From NCBI GenBank assembly GCA_947623455.1, contig OX392536.1:7745282-7809281 (forward strand): a DNA stretch of 64,000 bases. The letters run 5' to 3'. The position numbers and the translations under genes were made by a program. The stretch's first letter is position 1, and every line of letters starts with the position of its first letter. This document shows, piece after piece, positions 12,555 through 23,215 of this stretch. Under the pieces are notes generated by a model. The model ran no database searches, was not told the origin of the DNA, and was given only the letters and a program-made list of their open reading frames with translations. This DNA is from Mimachlamys varia (Eukaryota > Mollusca > Bivalvia > Pectinida > Pectinidae).

Positions 12555-12990
12555 ATATTTACATTTATGTCTCCTGTTAATATGATGCTAAGTGCTGTTG
12601 ATCGTGCTCATCTCAATATTTTAAATTTGATTTAGGTCTATGAATACCTATAGTAATTAAATCTCATTACCGATACACAGGCATGATGAGTTTAATAGTT
12701 GTGTATTAAACAAGTACATCTTGAATATAGTGACGACAATCTACGCAAACAGCGAACATAAAAACATTTATGTCTCAAGTTAAAATGATGTTAAATAGTT
12801 TTACATGCATTATCAAAACCATGATCTAACTCATCTAAATATTTTAAGCGTGATTTACGTCTACAACTACATCTAGATAAAGCTATTAAATCCCGTTACT
12901 GAAACACGGGGATGATGAATTTGATAGTTGTATATCATACCATTACATCTGGAAAAATGACAATCTACAATCTACACAAATAGTGAACAA
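12555..12990. repeat. Diverged direct repeat, two ~215-bp copies
   Basis: Segments near 12,555-12,760 and 12,761-12,990 share an ordered series of words: ACATTTATGTCTC, then AATATTTTAA, GATTTA-GTCTA, TTAAATC, CATTAC/CGTTAC, GATGA, TTGATAGTTGT, ACATCT and GACAATCTAC. They then end in a shared AGTGAACA/AGCGAACA. Coding content is absent. This looks like an old local duplication. Confidence 0.65.
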
Positions 12991-13032
12991 CCATTGTTGC
13001 CAAAGTAATAAACGTAATTTCGTCTTAACAGC

Positions 13033-13070
13033 CAGGGACCAGTTGCTTAAAAGTTGGTTACCTTAATCTA
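13033..13070 (+). repeat. Solo terminus related to the 1213 element
   Basis: CAGGGACCAGTTGCTTAAAA followed by GTTGGTTACCTTAATC resembles the left end of the 1213-2008 element. No matching inverted end was found nearby, so this is a solo or heavily decayed copy. Confidence 0.5.
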
Positions 13071-13394
13071 TACATCTTTGACCAAATCGTGTTTTGAAGA
13101 ACAAATCATCTGAACCAATGAAACAATCAAAATAGGAAACCGATCCAAACTAAAATATCTCAAAATTTGTTCGAAACCTCACCCCCGCCCCGTAAACATA
13201 TTTAAAATGACAGATAGACAGATAACCTGATTTTAACTCTACTTTAGTAATCAGCAATAACTTACCTGATTTTGAAAATCATCTAAAATACCTTTAACTC
13301 GCTAGAAAAAGCATGCACCGTAGAGGATAACATACACAGTTTAATTTGAATTAAACATTACAATATCACTTTACGTCATTTGTCTATATTTACA

Positions 13395-13535
13395 TTTGTG
13401 CTGCAACCCACTAAATGGACATTACCAGCAAAAGTGCCTTTCATAAAAGTATGAAAGCAATGGTTCTCGAGACGTAGCACGTAGTTTAAATATGACGACA
13501 TAGATCAAGCTTGTTCAATAAAAGTCTTGTCGCGC
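13395..13535 (+). repeat. Dispersed repeat R4, copy 1
   Basis: It is collinear with 36,720-36,860 and 56,812-56,945. Shared words include ATAAAAGTATGAAAGCAATG, GAGACGTAGCACGT, TATGACG and CTTGTTCAAT. It is non-coding. Confidence 0.75.
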
Positions 13536-13574
13536 CGCTTCTAATAACATGGAGGATGCCCTTGCGACTAACGA

Positions 13575-13760
13575 CGACACATATACAAACGCGGGTAATA
13601 AACTATTAATTGGAAAAAAATATAAATGAAGTTAAGCAATTGTTCTATAATAGAAATGTAAATATTTGGATTGAAAGTCATTTTTTTTTTAAACTTTCAT
13701 AGTGCTTTGAAAGTTCAGCGGCTACATCCATATTTAGCATGACGCCCTAGCGGGCTTTAT
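13575..13760 (+). repeat. Dispersed repeat R5, copy 1
   Basis: It is collinear with 60,470-60,650. Shared words are TATACAAACGC, TTAAGCAATTGTTCTATA, AAATGTAAATAT and ACATCCATATTTAGCATG. The right part here forms one arm of a palindrome. Confidence 0.75.
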
Positions 13761-13806
13761 GGAATTTGGATGTAACTGCTGACCTTTCATAGCACTATGA
13801 AAGTTA
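13692..13806. repeat. Palindromic foldback, ~43-bp arms
   Basis: The left arm begins AACTTTCATAGTGCTTTGAA and runs through GGCTACATCCA. The right arm, ending CATAGCACTATGAAAGTT at 13,806, is its inverted match with a few mismatches. The loop holds the word GCCCTAGCGGGC, itself a small hairpin. It sits directly beside the 48-bp minisatellite. Confidence 0.8.
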
Positions 13807-13825
13807 AAAATATAACATTACTGTT

Positions 13826-15705
13826 GAGTGCCAGTCCATTCTGACGACCTAACTACAGTATAACATTGCTGTTGAGCGCCAGTTCATTCTGACGACCTAA
13901 CTACAGTATAACATTGCTGTTGAGTGACACTCCATTTTGTCGACCTAACTACAGTATAACAATGCTGTTGAGTGCCAGTCCATTTTGTCGACCTAACTAC
14001 AGTATAGCATTGCTGTTGAGTGCCAGTCCAGGATGCACCCCTAACTACAGTATAACAATTCTGTTGAGTGCCAGTCCATTCTGCCGACCTAACTACAGTA
14101 CAGCATTGCTGTTGAGTGACACTCCATTCTGCCGACCTAACTACAGTATAACATTGCTGTTGAGTGACACTCCATTCTGCCGACCTAACTACAGTACAGC
14201 ATTGCTGCTGAGTGACACTCCATTCTGCCGACCTAACTACAGTATAACATTGCCGTTGAGTACCAGTCCATTCTGCCGACCTAACTACAGTATAACATTG
14301 CTGTTGAGTGCCAGTCCATTCTGCCGACCTAACTACAGTACAGCATTGCTGTTGAGTGACACTCCATTCTGCCGACCTAACTACAGTATAACATTGCTGT
14401 TGAGTGCCAGTCCAGTCTGCACACCTAACTACAGTATAACATTGCCAGTCCAGTCTGTCGACCTAACTACAGTACAGCATTGCTGCTGAGTGACACTCCA
14501 TTCTGCCGACCTAACTACAGTATAACATTGCCGTTGAGTGCCAGTCCATTCTGCCGACCTAACTACAGTATAACATTGCCGTTGAGTGCCAGTCCATTCT
14601 GCCGACCTAACTACAGTATAACATTGCCATTGAGTGACACTCCATTTTGTCGACCTAACTACAGTATAACAATGCTGTTGAGTGCCAGTCCATTTTGTCG
14701 ACCTAACTACAGTATAGCATTGCTGTTGAGTGCCAGTCCAGGATGCACCCCTAACTACAGTATAACAATTCTGTTGAGTGCCAGTCCATTCTGCCGACCT
14801 AACTACAGTACAGCATTGCTGTTGAGTGACACTCCATTCTGCCGACCTAACTACAGTATAACATTGCTGTTGAGTGACACTCCATTCTGCCGACCTAACT
14901 ACAGTACAGCATTGCTGCTGAGTGACACTCCATTCTGCCGACCTAACTACAGTATAACATTGCCGTTGAGTGCCAGTCCATTCTGCCGACCTAACTACAG
15001 TATAACATTGCTGTTGAGTGCCAGTCCATTCTGCCGACCTAACTACAGTACAGCATTGCTGTTGAGTGACACTCCATTCTGCCGACCTAACTACAGTATA
15101 ACATTGCCATTGAGTGACACTCCATTCTGCCAACCTAACTACAGTATAACATTGCTGTTGAGTGACACTCCATTCTGCCGACCTAACTACAGTATAACAT
15201 CGCTGTTGAGTGACACTCCATTCTGCCGACCTAACTACAGTATAACATTGCTGTTGAGTGACACTCCATTCTGCCGACCTAACTACAGTATAACATTGCT
15301 GTTGAGGGCCAGTCCAGTCTGCCGACCTAACTACAGTATAACATCGCTGTTGAGGGCCAGTCCAGTCTGCCGACCTAACTACAGTATAACATTGCTGTTG
15401 AGGGCCAGTCCAGTCTGCCGACCTAACTACAGTATAACATTGCTGTTGAGTGACACTCCATTCTGCCGACCTAACTACAGTATAACATCGCTGTTGAGTG
15501 ACACTCCATTCTGCCGACCTAACTACAGTATAACATTGCTGTTGAGTGACACTCCATTCTGCCGACCTAACTACAGTATAACATTGCTGTTGAGGGCCAG
15601 TCCAGTCTGCCGACCTAACTACATTATAACATTGCTGTTGAGTGACACTCCATTTTTTCGACCTAACTACAGTATAACATTGCTGTTGTGTGCCAGTCCA
15701 TTCTG
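13826..15705. repeat. 48-bp minisatellite, ~39 copies, open on both strands
   Basis: Units contain CTGTTGAGTGACACTCCATT and CTGCCGACCTAACTACAGTA plus TAACATTG. Because 48 is a multiple of three, one plus frame reads a 16-residue repeat (LLLSDTPFCRPNYSIT type) and one minus frame reads another (AEWSVTQQQCYTVVRS type). Variant units recur as a block: the series starting at 13,921 repeats at 14,631, a 710-bp offset equal to 15 units less a 10-bp deletion near 14,440. This shows block duplication. The frames are by-products of unit length; there is no start context or domain. The array overlaps the 3' end of the minus-strand ROC-COR-Death gene. Confidence 0.95.
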
Positions 15706-15955
15706 CACAGTTTCATTGCCATCACAATCCTTCTGACGGTTGCCAAGTCTTGGAAGGTTTCGATCCAAAGCTTGATGAGCGCCGTCACTGCATGCTTAGT
15801 TTTCTTGTGATCCACCTCACACTGTTCTATAGTGGGAACAGACAGACCAAGCTCCAGACACAGGTTGAAGTAATCTTTGACAATTTTGTTTACCAAACTC
15901 TTTATATCACTGACCTCAAGTTGTCTGTCTAGTCCGCGATTGAACTCCACTTCAT
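15663..15955 (-). CDS. Last exon: second Death domain and satellite-encoded tail
   Basis: The acceptor TTTTTTCAG lies just before 15955; the exon enters with AT completing a GAT codon from the previous exon's final G. Residues DIKSLVNKIVKDYFNLCLEL through LIKLWIETFQDLATVRRIVMA form a six-helix Death-domain pattern with the conserved Trp. About the last 14 residues (CRMDWHTTAMLYCS) and the stop are read from the first unit of the minisatellite. Any 3' UTR must start inside the array; no AATAAA was seen in the array on this strand. Confidence 0.82.
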
Positions 15956-18900
15956 CTGAAAAAATAAAGTTATTAAGGTTCTCTAAGAAATAAAAGACAA
16001 ACTCATCAAGTAAAGAGACCATCCTTTAAGAAACCACTTTCCTACATTTAAAGCGAGATGTAATTTCCTTGTCGAGTGTCGTCAATGAAGCAGAGGATGC
16101 TTAATCTTCCGGAAAACCTGGTCTTATTCTCTTGTACTTTTACAAGGGTCTCCATGTTAATCTTTCCTATGTTCATATTTTGCCCCTAATTTATTCGATT
16201 TTGAGTTCGGATTAGGATTTTGTAAGTGCTTCGGTATTCTCTAATTCATTTTCATAAACATTCGTGCTTGGTGAATTAGTTCGATTCCTTTAACCAGAAT
16301 ACCACTGAATGTTTATGCACAAAACAAACCCATCATAGATATTCGGAATAAGTATATATATTCTTGTATGTTGCCCTTTCATAAAGTCTAAGTTTATTAT
16401 CTGGACTTAAAGTTTGATAAACGTTTACGACTCTTCTTACATTATAAAGACTGGCAAATTTTCATCAAGCCTCTTTGCAAATCAGAACTTTATCACAAAA
16501 ATAAGTTACATCTCCAAAAGTATCAGTTTCTTTAATAGTATGTTTAAAACTCAGAGTATCTTGTATTGGAAATATTATTTCCAGACTCTTCCACAATCTA
16601 GAAAAGCATAAACCCCAGCAATATCCACTGAAATGTATCCAGTATTTGAATTTTGTGAAAACATTGATTAAATGAAAGATTTTTAGCTTAGCTGTTCTTC
16701 AAACGTCATGGTGAACTTCGTAATTTACTGATATATTAAGTATATATGTGCATCATTTGCTTAAACAAACAATAACATATAAATCATATTACTTATTTCA
16801 AACATTGATAATAAAATCAAGAAAAATATTTTTTAATCATGTGTTATTAATTAATTGGTCATGAGTCTGTTTTTCTGTTGGATATATGAATAGACAAATG
16901 CATTGATAGCAGTTATATATGGAAAATAGACCGTTTTTAATTCTCGCTATCAACATTTAGTAAAAGTATTCCCCCAAATAGTTCTTCTTCTCGTTAAATT
17001 TCATATTACCTAGCGTTACTGTTTCTAAGCCGACAGCCTCACTGAGAGTGTCTGTAGTCATGTCAACCTCCGACATGGCCGTTTTGATTTGACGAAACGT
17101 CCCATTCGGGTAGGCGTTGCTCCACCTCAAAAACATCTTGGTAATCTGAGTGACAACTGCCAGTCTTCTTGCCTCGTGTTCTATGTTCGAGATCTCTGGT
17201 AGGGACAGGCCAAACTCGACGAAGAGTCGCTGGCATTCGGAGGCCTCAACCATGTACAACAATCGACCGAGCTCCTGAGGTGTTGGTCTTCTGTCATCGC
17301 AAATCTCATCTGGTGCTAAACATTTGAAACATTTATAAAATTTTTGATGACTGCCAGAAACAATTGCGATTTATTAATAACTTGAATAGTATTATGACGC
17401 TCTTGTACTCAAATTATTGGGAATCTGTAGGAAAACTTTAAAACGGTAATTTTTTTATGCAAAAAAACCTCAATAAAATCATTATTGTTTGTATAGCTTA
17501 ATGCTAATATATCTAATCGTTCATATTTATGAATTGTACTTACGGTGACTGAATCTCGGTCCATGTAGCTGTGTGGAAATCTGCAAGATAAAAGTTACTA
17601 ATCAGGGAAGGTATTAAACAACTATATCAAAGTCAGTTATTTGAGTTTTTGGAGAATAAGCTTTTACTCTTATCATACCTTAAGGGTATTACATAAAGTC
17701 GTAATATAAATCGTTTTCTTTTTCATAACAAATATCCTATATAATATTTGTTCCATCTTTTCAGAAACAAGGCCAAAGCCAAGCTTCAGTTTTTATGTAA
17801 TATTTTGGATTCAATTTAAATAACTTAATTTTGCCTATTCCCCCAATGTTAAACTTTTTCAGGTTATATCGCATAACCTTAAAAACCAGACAACGCAAAA
17901 AGTGATGACGTGATATACCGCCATGTTTGGCGTGGTTTTTTTAATCAAACTTCTGACTGGTTGAATTTGTTTACAGGTGAAATTTATACACATTTGTGTT
18001 TTCGCTAAATCATTCAATTTTGTCATATTTAATACCAAATCATTGTATAACACCTATGTTTTATATATTTATCTTTCGAAATGAAATTATAAGGAATGAC
18101 TACAATTTGTTTAGGGTTATATATCGCTTCGCAGATTTATGCAAAGTGTACACAATTTTTGGTATATACCGTATAAGCCTAAAAATTCTTGTCATTCCTT
18201 AGTTAACAAAGAATCATTTATTAACACCTTGAAAATATCTTTACCTTTGTTATGTCCCAAAACGACATGTCCGATTGTGTCAGTCGATGCTGTCCTCGAC
18301 ATTCATCCCCTTTACAGGACATGCCTCCCTCTGCGTGGATGACGCTGTACAGCTCTACTGGAGTGTCGTACGGGCTCAGGTGGAAGTTACAGTGCAGTTT
18401 GTGAGTGTACTGAAAGTGTTGCTGGTTACTCATCTGTAGAGTCTCCTGTAGAATCTGCTCCAGAGATTTTCTAACCAGTGTTCCAGAATTTGAAGGAAGT
18501 TTGGATTCTGAAGGACTGAACAATGTCACAGCAATTGTAGACCGCTCCCAGTGCATCGATGCGATCATCCTGCACAGATCGTTAACTTCGAAGCAGCCAA
18601 ACCCTCTGTAAAGGCAAGTCGTGACGTTTGTCGTCGGGTGGTTTCTTCTGAATGCGTCTTCTACGTTTCTTGCTGATAGTGGTACTGTTCTGTAAGTCCT
18701 CAGAATTGTGGCAAAGACTCTGTGGAAGAGCTCCTCTGGTACAAAGACATCATGGAATATGAAGCACAATGTTTTTGAGACATCAAGATTCCTCCGCTTA
18801 AGAACATTGACTTCATTGGTGACACCATCGATGTTTCCTAGCTCCCTAAGTTTGCTTGGAATGGTGCACGTCTCACTGAAGCGTTCACTTGCTGTGTTGG

Positions 18901-21574
18901 ATTCTGAAATCATTATCCGTACGACAAGTCCAAATTTTCCCATTAAAGCCATGAGTATTGACTTATGGGGCAAGAAATCTTGATTTTGTTTTAGGCTTAG
19001 AAGGCCGTCTATCAACTTCTGAGTCAATTCGCCCTTGGTCTTGTAATTCTCTAGGTCCCGGGCAAGCACGAGATCGTTTTGTGGGAGAAACTGATCATCG
19101 GTAATCAGGAGGCCAAAATAGTCCGCAAGCCACTGGGGGTCATTGATGACGTAGTCGATTTCCGGGAAATAGATTACAGACCTCGTGCAGTGAAGATACC
19201 TACTCAGACAAAATACCAGATCAATACAAATATTATTATTTCGAAATGTGAAAAAGACAAAAAAACGACATAGATACATGTACATACTTTAGTTTGATAA
19301 ATGGTCTCTACCTGTTTCACAAAAAAGGTGATGAAATTCCGTTTGTTTCGACATACAACTCACGTAACTTTGAGGTGTTATCAAATGCTATTGAAACCTT
19401 ACGGAAACAGTTAATGAATGGGCGAATCATTTGTATAACGAAAATAGCTAGTGGGTGTGGGGTTTATGTGGTGGGTAGGTGGGTTTAAATTTAAAACATT
19501 GGATAAACCGGTCGTTAATTGTGTCAACGTAGGACACTTCACAGAGAAGAGACAAGAGTGACCACTTTAAATTTGGTACATGTAAGTAAGTACACTCTCG
19601 TGCAAGTGCTACATTAAATGTTGATCCTATATCAAGCGACAGGCGACAATGTACTGCACAACGAGAGCCAAAAGAATAAATGTTATCGCATATGTGCAAA
19701 CCTTGTTTAAAACGTTTTAATAACACAGATCTATCCATAAACAAATAAAGAAATTGTACGTGAAAGCATCATTTGCTTTTCTCATGCCTATAGATATATA
19801 TATAATATCACTGGCAGAACACTATCGGGTGCCGCAGGCAAGGCGGCTCACTGTAGTACTTCCTATAAGTCGGCATCACATATACACTGTTTTCTAAGTG
19901 GCACCCATATATAGCGTTAAGCGCACACACATTACATAGAACGCTTAACACAATGGAACAAATGACTTCAATATGTAACATGGATGCAGAACTACTCACT
20001 TTGGAACCATCTTTATATACGTACATGAAGGTTTTCAGTTATACGTTTTCAAAATACCATATATCTATAACAAACATATATCAAATATATGTATTCCTTA
20101 TAGACCTTACGAATTTCAATATTATTAAAATGTCAGATGTCAACTGCTGACGAACAAACTTAAGACACGGGGATTCAAAGGATGCAGGTTCATGTAGACT
20201 ACGGGCACGTTTTATGGTCGCCATCGTGATCTCATCGAGAAATATTCTGTATCTTTGTGTGATATTAACTTGGACGTTTTTGAATTTGCCTATTAGTGTG
20301 CTTACTTGCTGTGACTGACAATGATGACTCGGTTCTCATTTTGAGGATTCACGCTTACTTAAATGTGACTAAGATTTATATGGCGGGTGTCGTCGATGAA
20401 GCAGAAGACCCTTACTCTTCCGGAACACCTGGTCTTATTCTCTTGTACCTTTACAAGGGTCTCCATGTATATTTTTCAATTGTTCCTATTTTGCCTCTAG
20501 TTTAATCGATTTTGAGTCCGGATTATGTTTCTTTGACGCTTCGGTATTCTCTATTTTTTATTATAAAACAACTACACATTATGTGAAATATATGGAACTG
20601 TTTAAGGGTTGAATCCTGTTCTGTTGAGGTTTATGGGGTATAAACCTCAATGGGTCTTGAGACAAATTTAATGAACTGCGAAGCAGTTAATATCAATTTT
20701 GTCTCTAGACCCATTGAGGTTTATACCCCATAAACCTCAACAAAACAGGATTTAATCCTTATATTTACATTCAGGTTGATTTTGGTATTCTATGGTTATT
20801 TCTAAAACGTTGGACTTGTGCAAGTCTATGCAGCGGAAGGCGCCAAGACATGTGACGTCATCATTCACTGTGTGACGTCATTCTGATGAAATTCATAGCT
20901 GTTTCCGTATTGAAAACAACTAGAAAACGGTACAACACAAACAAGGTTATTTGATCTGAAAACGGAAACAAAACCCACGTTGTAAACAGTTTGGAAAAAG
21001 GGATGAATTCCCGCACTACTTTACTGTTGTATTTATACGCCAACTGGAAAGTTTATCGAAAAATAACCTTCAAACATTTTGGTAGGTATATTGAGTCCAA
21101 GTTCACTAGAAATGTAAATATTATTGTATACATCACTGTGTATATACTCACTGCAGATCTAGTTTTATCTCCTCCACAACGCCCAGAGGTGCCATAGACT
21201 CTTGGTTCATTTCAATGACTTCCGCCAATCTCAGTATCGTGGTCCCCTTTTCCCTTAATTTCAGTAAATCCATCTCCAACTTTAGCCACCTGGTAGGAAG
21301 TTGTCTGCCCCACTGATCCTGGTGCTCAGCCAATTCCATGATACACTCCCGCAATTGTGTCACTTTGTCGTCATCTCTACAGGGAGGCAACTGTGGCGAT
21401 GAATAATTATTCTGGAATCTTTTCCTGAAAAGTGCCGCAGTCTGTGCAATTTCGAAAGGACCGGCTCCGTACCTTTACTGTTATCGACTGTACAGAACCT
21501 GACAAACTCGTGGGAAGAAAGTCCGGAAACTTCAAAATGCCTGACCGAATAACTTCCACTTGTCTGTCGTAATG
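15663..21574 (-). CDS. ROC-COR protein with two C-terminal Death domains (3' six exons)
   Basis: Six minus-strand segments join with matching splice phases: 21574-21473, 21374-21152, 19199-18245, 17580-17544, 17315-17010 and 15955-15663. Together they encode 637 residues, after two bases completing a split codon. The order is the tail of a ROC small-GTPase domain (FVRFCTVDNSK, then LRECIMELA and WGRQLPTRWLKLE), COR-A (YFPEIDYVINDPQWLADYF), COR-B (FVPEELFHRVFATILRTY), then two Death domains in the last two exons. ROCO proteins couple a GTPase-dimerisation module to signalling; Death domains recruit partners by homotypic contact. DAPK1 also has ROC-COR-Death, but two Death domains is unusual. 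Exons for the P-loop half of ROC were not found upstream in the window, so the 5' part is missing, distant or lost. No in-frame stop interrupts the join. The stop TAG at 15663 lies in the 48-bp minisatellite. Likely functional. Confidence 0.82.
16078..16243 (+). mobile_element. Retroelement 3' tail R1 (copy c) in an intron
   Basis: It matches the R1 family from GTCGTCAATGAAGCAGAGGA to CTTCGGTATTCTCTAA, lying in the intron between the two Death-domain exons. It is antisense to the gene and 5'-truncated. Confidence 0.82.
17010..17315 (-). CDS. Exon: first Death domain
   Basis: It encodes a Death-domain-like fold (PTPQELGRLLYMVEASECQR to FLRWSNAYPNGTFRQIKTAM). The donor is CTAG|GTAATA after 17010 and leaves one base, matching the AT start of the last exon. 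Two in-phase acceptors are possible, ending at TTTAG (exon starts 17315) or CACCAG (exon starts 17309); the choice adds or removes two residues. Flanking introns are AT-rich. Confidence 0.82.
17544..17580 (-). CDS. Exon: 37-bp linker microexon
   Basis: It is bounded by acceptor TTATCTTGCAG and donor GTAAGT, both strong. It enters in phase 0 and leaves one base, exactly what its neighbours require. It encodes ISTQLHGPRFSH, a linker between the COR exon and the first Death domain. At this size it would be missed without splice-phase reasoning. Confidence 0.75.
17581..18244. other. Intron between COR exon and microexon
   Basis: AT-rich intron sequence of 664 bp with no repeat family recognised. 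Short open frames on both strands lack support. Confidence 0.6.
18245..19199 (-). CDS. Exon: COR domain
   Basis: A 955-bp exon between acceptor GTCTGAGTAG and donor AAAG|GTAAAG. It reads 318 codons after one base that completes a CAG codon with the previous exon. COR-A lies in about residues 1-100 (INDPQWLADYFGLLI, then LENYKTKGELTQKLIDGLLS). COR-B is in about 150-260 (LCFIFHDVFVPEELFHRV). A Cys/His-bearing patch near the end (MSCKGDECRGQHRL) may bind metal; that is a guess. Uninterrupted, and long enough that a neutral frame would be unlikely. Confidence 0.88.
20125..20556 (+). mobile_element. Retroelement 3' tail R1 (copy d)
   Basis: One of the two longest copies. It starts in sequence homologous to the reverse-transcriptase C-terminal tail of the 31.4-31.9 kb copy (shared CAACTGCTGACGAACAAACT, then CGACCATAAAAC in inverse). 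It runs to the family's common 3' end GACGCTTCGGTATTCTC. It is antisense to the host gene and frameshifted. Confidence 0.82.
20609..20755. repeat. Near-perfect palindrome, ~58-bp arms
   Basis: The left arm includes GTTGAGGTTTATGGGGTATA and CCTCAATGGGTCT. The right arm is its inverse (AGACCCATTGAGG then TATACCCCATAAACCTCAAC). The loop carries its own small hairpin AACTGCGAAGCAGTT. It is a foldback or MITE inside the gene's intron, and its low arm divergence suggests youth or gene conversion. Confidence 0.88.
21152..21374 (-). CDS. Exon: end of ROC, start of ROC-COR linker
   Basis: The acceptor is CCTCCCTGTAGAG before 21374 and the donor CTGCA|GTGAGT after 21152. It reads DDDKVTQLRECIMELAEHQD, then WGRQLPTRWLKLEMDLLKLR, ending EEIKLDL plus a split Gln codon completed by the COR exon. 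This is the typical ROC-to-COR junction. A slightly different acceptor (TAG two bases earlier) would break the phase with the upstream exon. Confidence 0.8.
21473..21574 (-). CDS. Exon: C-terminal part of ROC domain
   Basis: The acceptor TTTTTGTTCCAG precedes 21574 and the donor AGTAAAG|GTACGG follows 21473. In the frame required downstream it reads RHFEVSGLSSHEFVRFCTVDNSK, an expected ROC C-terminal pattern (given here in two parts: RHFEVSGLSS and HEFVRFCTVDNSK). Another frame is also open but does not fit the splice phase. The upstream exon must supply one base. Confidence 0.72.
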
Positions 21575-21629
21575 CTGGAACAAAAATAAAAGCGTATTAC
21601 GTATACACCAAATTGAAAAATATACATTT

Positions 21630-22127
21630 ACGTGCCAAAAGTCTTTCAATTTTTTTTTATTTTGCTCTATATTCTTTGTATTTCCAACTTTTTTCAATGA
21701 ATTTTCCTGACTTCGTTTATGGATGGATTTTGACAATTTTTTGTCATGTGGTACAGAAATATACAAGGTTTCCTCTCATAATATCTATTTAATTTTCCGT
21801 TTTGTATTTATGGAGCTATACAGAATTATCTACACCGCTGATTTCCATGTGACGCCATTTCTCTATATAACGTTACCAAAATGACGTCAAAATGGCGTCC
21901 AGAAAATTGAATGTTGTAGGAAGGTTATGATTTTTCTAGTTATGTATGACGGAAAACGGTGAAAATATTATAAGATGAAACAGGAAACCATTCTCTATAA
22001 GTACAAAAAAATTCATTAAAAATGATCCATAAACAAAGTCAGGAAAATTCATTGAAAAAAGTTGGAAATACAAAGAATATATAGCAAAATAAAAAAAACT
22101 GAAAGACTTTTGGCACGTCACTGTATG
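21630..22127. mobile_element. Long inverted-repeat element (~100-150-bp arms)
   Basis: The left arm (CGTGCCAAAAGTCTTTCA at about 21,631, running through TTTGTATTTCCAACTTTTTT and AATGAATTTTCCTGACTT) is matched in inverse by the arm ending TGAAAGACTTTTGGCACG near 22,120. Similarity decays toward the centre near 21,790 and 21,970. It has no coding content. It is a foldback/MITE-like element just 5' of the first recognised ROC exon. Confidence 0.82.
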
Positions 22128-22130
22128 TCT

Positions 22131-23215
22131 TCTGCTCAATATACATACATAAACATCTTTCAAATGCACGTCTATCGTAATAAAACGTACTTCGTCCTTG
22201 CTAATGAAGCAGTAATGTAAATCAAGAAGATGAAAGAGGAGATAGAAAAAATCACGATTTACCTGTTTTTAAACGAGAAGTTGCATACCATTTTGTTGTA
22301 TACTGTTAGCGTAATGATACTGTACTGTGTCAATTACGATCACTTGACAGACACATGCATCGTAAGTCGTCCGGCGAAATAATAGAGACAGTTACAACCA
22401 GAAATGCAAAATATTTCATTTTTCAAAATAATCGAATACCTTTCACAACGAAAACAGTGCTGAATATACATAAAGCTTTCATCTGCAGTTATTTACCACA
22501 ATAACGAAAATTATTGATCGATTTCCGGCGCTATGCTGTCGGGATAATACCATCCAATAACATGTCATTATTATTTCCACAGAGATACATGGAACTATCG
22601 TTTGTTTTTAATCATTTAAGCAATATTATTTATTAATGCAATGGGAAAAAGTATTGAATGAGTTACTTATTTAAACGGATAATTTTCGTTAAAATCGACA
22701 TGGTTTCTCACACGACGTATGTTTAGATTTGTGTGTGGAAAGGTCGGCAGGTTTTATTATTTCATTTTGAGATCTTTTTAGATTACAAATAAGTACCACT
22801 CATGTTTTGTTTAGACTAACATATGACCAGCAAACAAAATTCGATCGAATGTTTTCATCTGAGGTGAATCAATGTATGAAAAAAACCCTGTATAGAGTGG
22901 ACATGCGATCACCTCGGGTGACGCAGAGTTATTAGCTGAACCAATTATTTTAGTGGTAGGGATCTTACATATGCATATATTTGAATAAAACAATTAATCA
23001 TTTTCATAGCAGTATAATATAAATAATAACGTGAACGTTTATCTTGTAAGGGTATTAAAAAGATTGTTTTTTGCATCCGATTGCGATCAATCATGGAAAA
23101 CACTTTGCCTACAGTTGCCTTTTATGCATGTACGATGGTACACCTTTAATCAAATATCAGGTTTTTGAATGATTTCTAGCAATGTTGCTATTATAACATC
23201 AAAAGAGGTAAAGTG
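22131..23215. other. AT-rich non-coding stretch
   Basis: This region could hold upstream ROC exons. I searched by eye for a minus-strand P-loop (GKT/GKS) exon with flanking splice sites and found none I can support. Confidence 0.4.

Larger units (their letters stand above)
19200..21151. other. Intron with mobile-element insertions
   Basis: This 1.95-kb intron holds the R1 retroelement tail (20,125-20,556), a near-perfect palindrome (20,609-20,755) and two TGACGTCA words (20,853 and 20,873). The rest is AT-rich and featureless. Confidence 0.65.

Noticed and set aside
13914..15736. Long plus-strand frames (191 and 418 codons) of Cys/Pro-rich 16-residue repeats, and a 234-codon minus frame
   Set aside because: They are by-products of a 48-bp unit without stops in those frames; no signal peptide, start context, splice sites or flanking unique coding sequence supports a secreted repeat protein.
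22131..23215. P-loop exon of the ROC domain
   Set aside because: No minus-strand GxxxxGKS/T frame with flanking splice sites was found by eye; absence here is not proof it does not exist further upstream.
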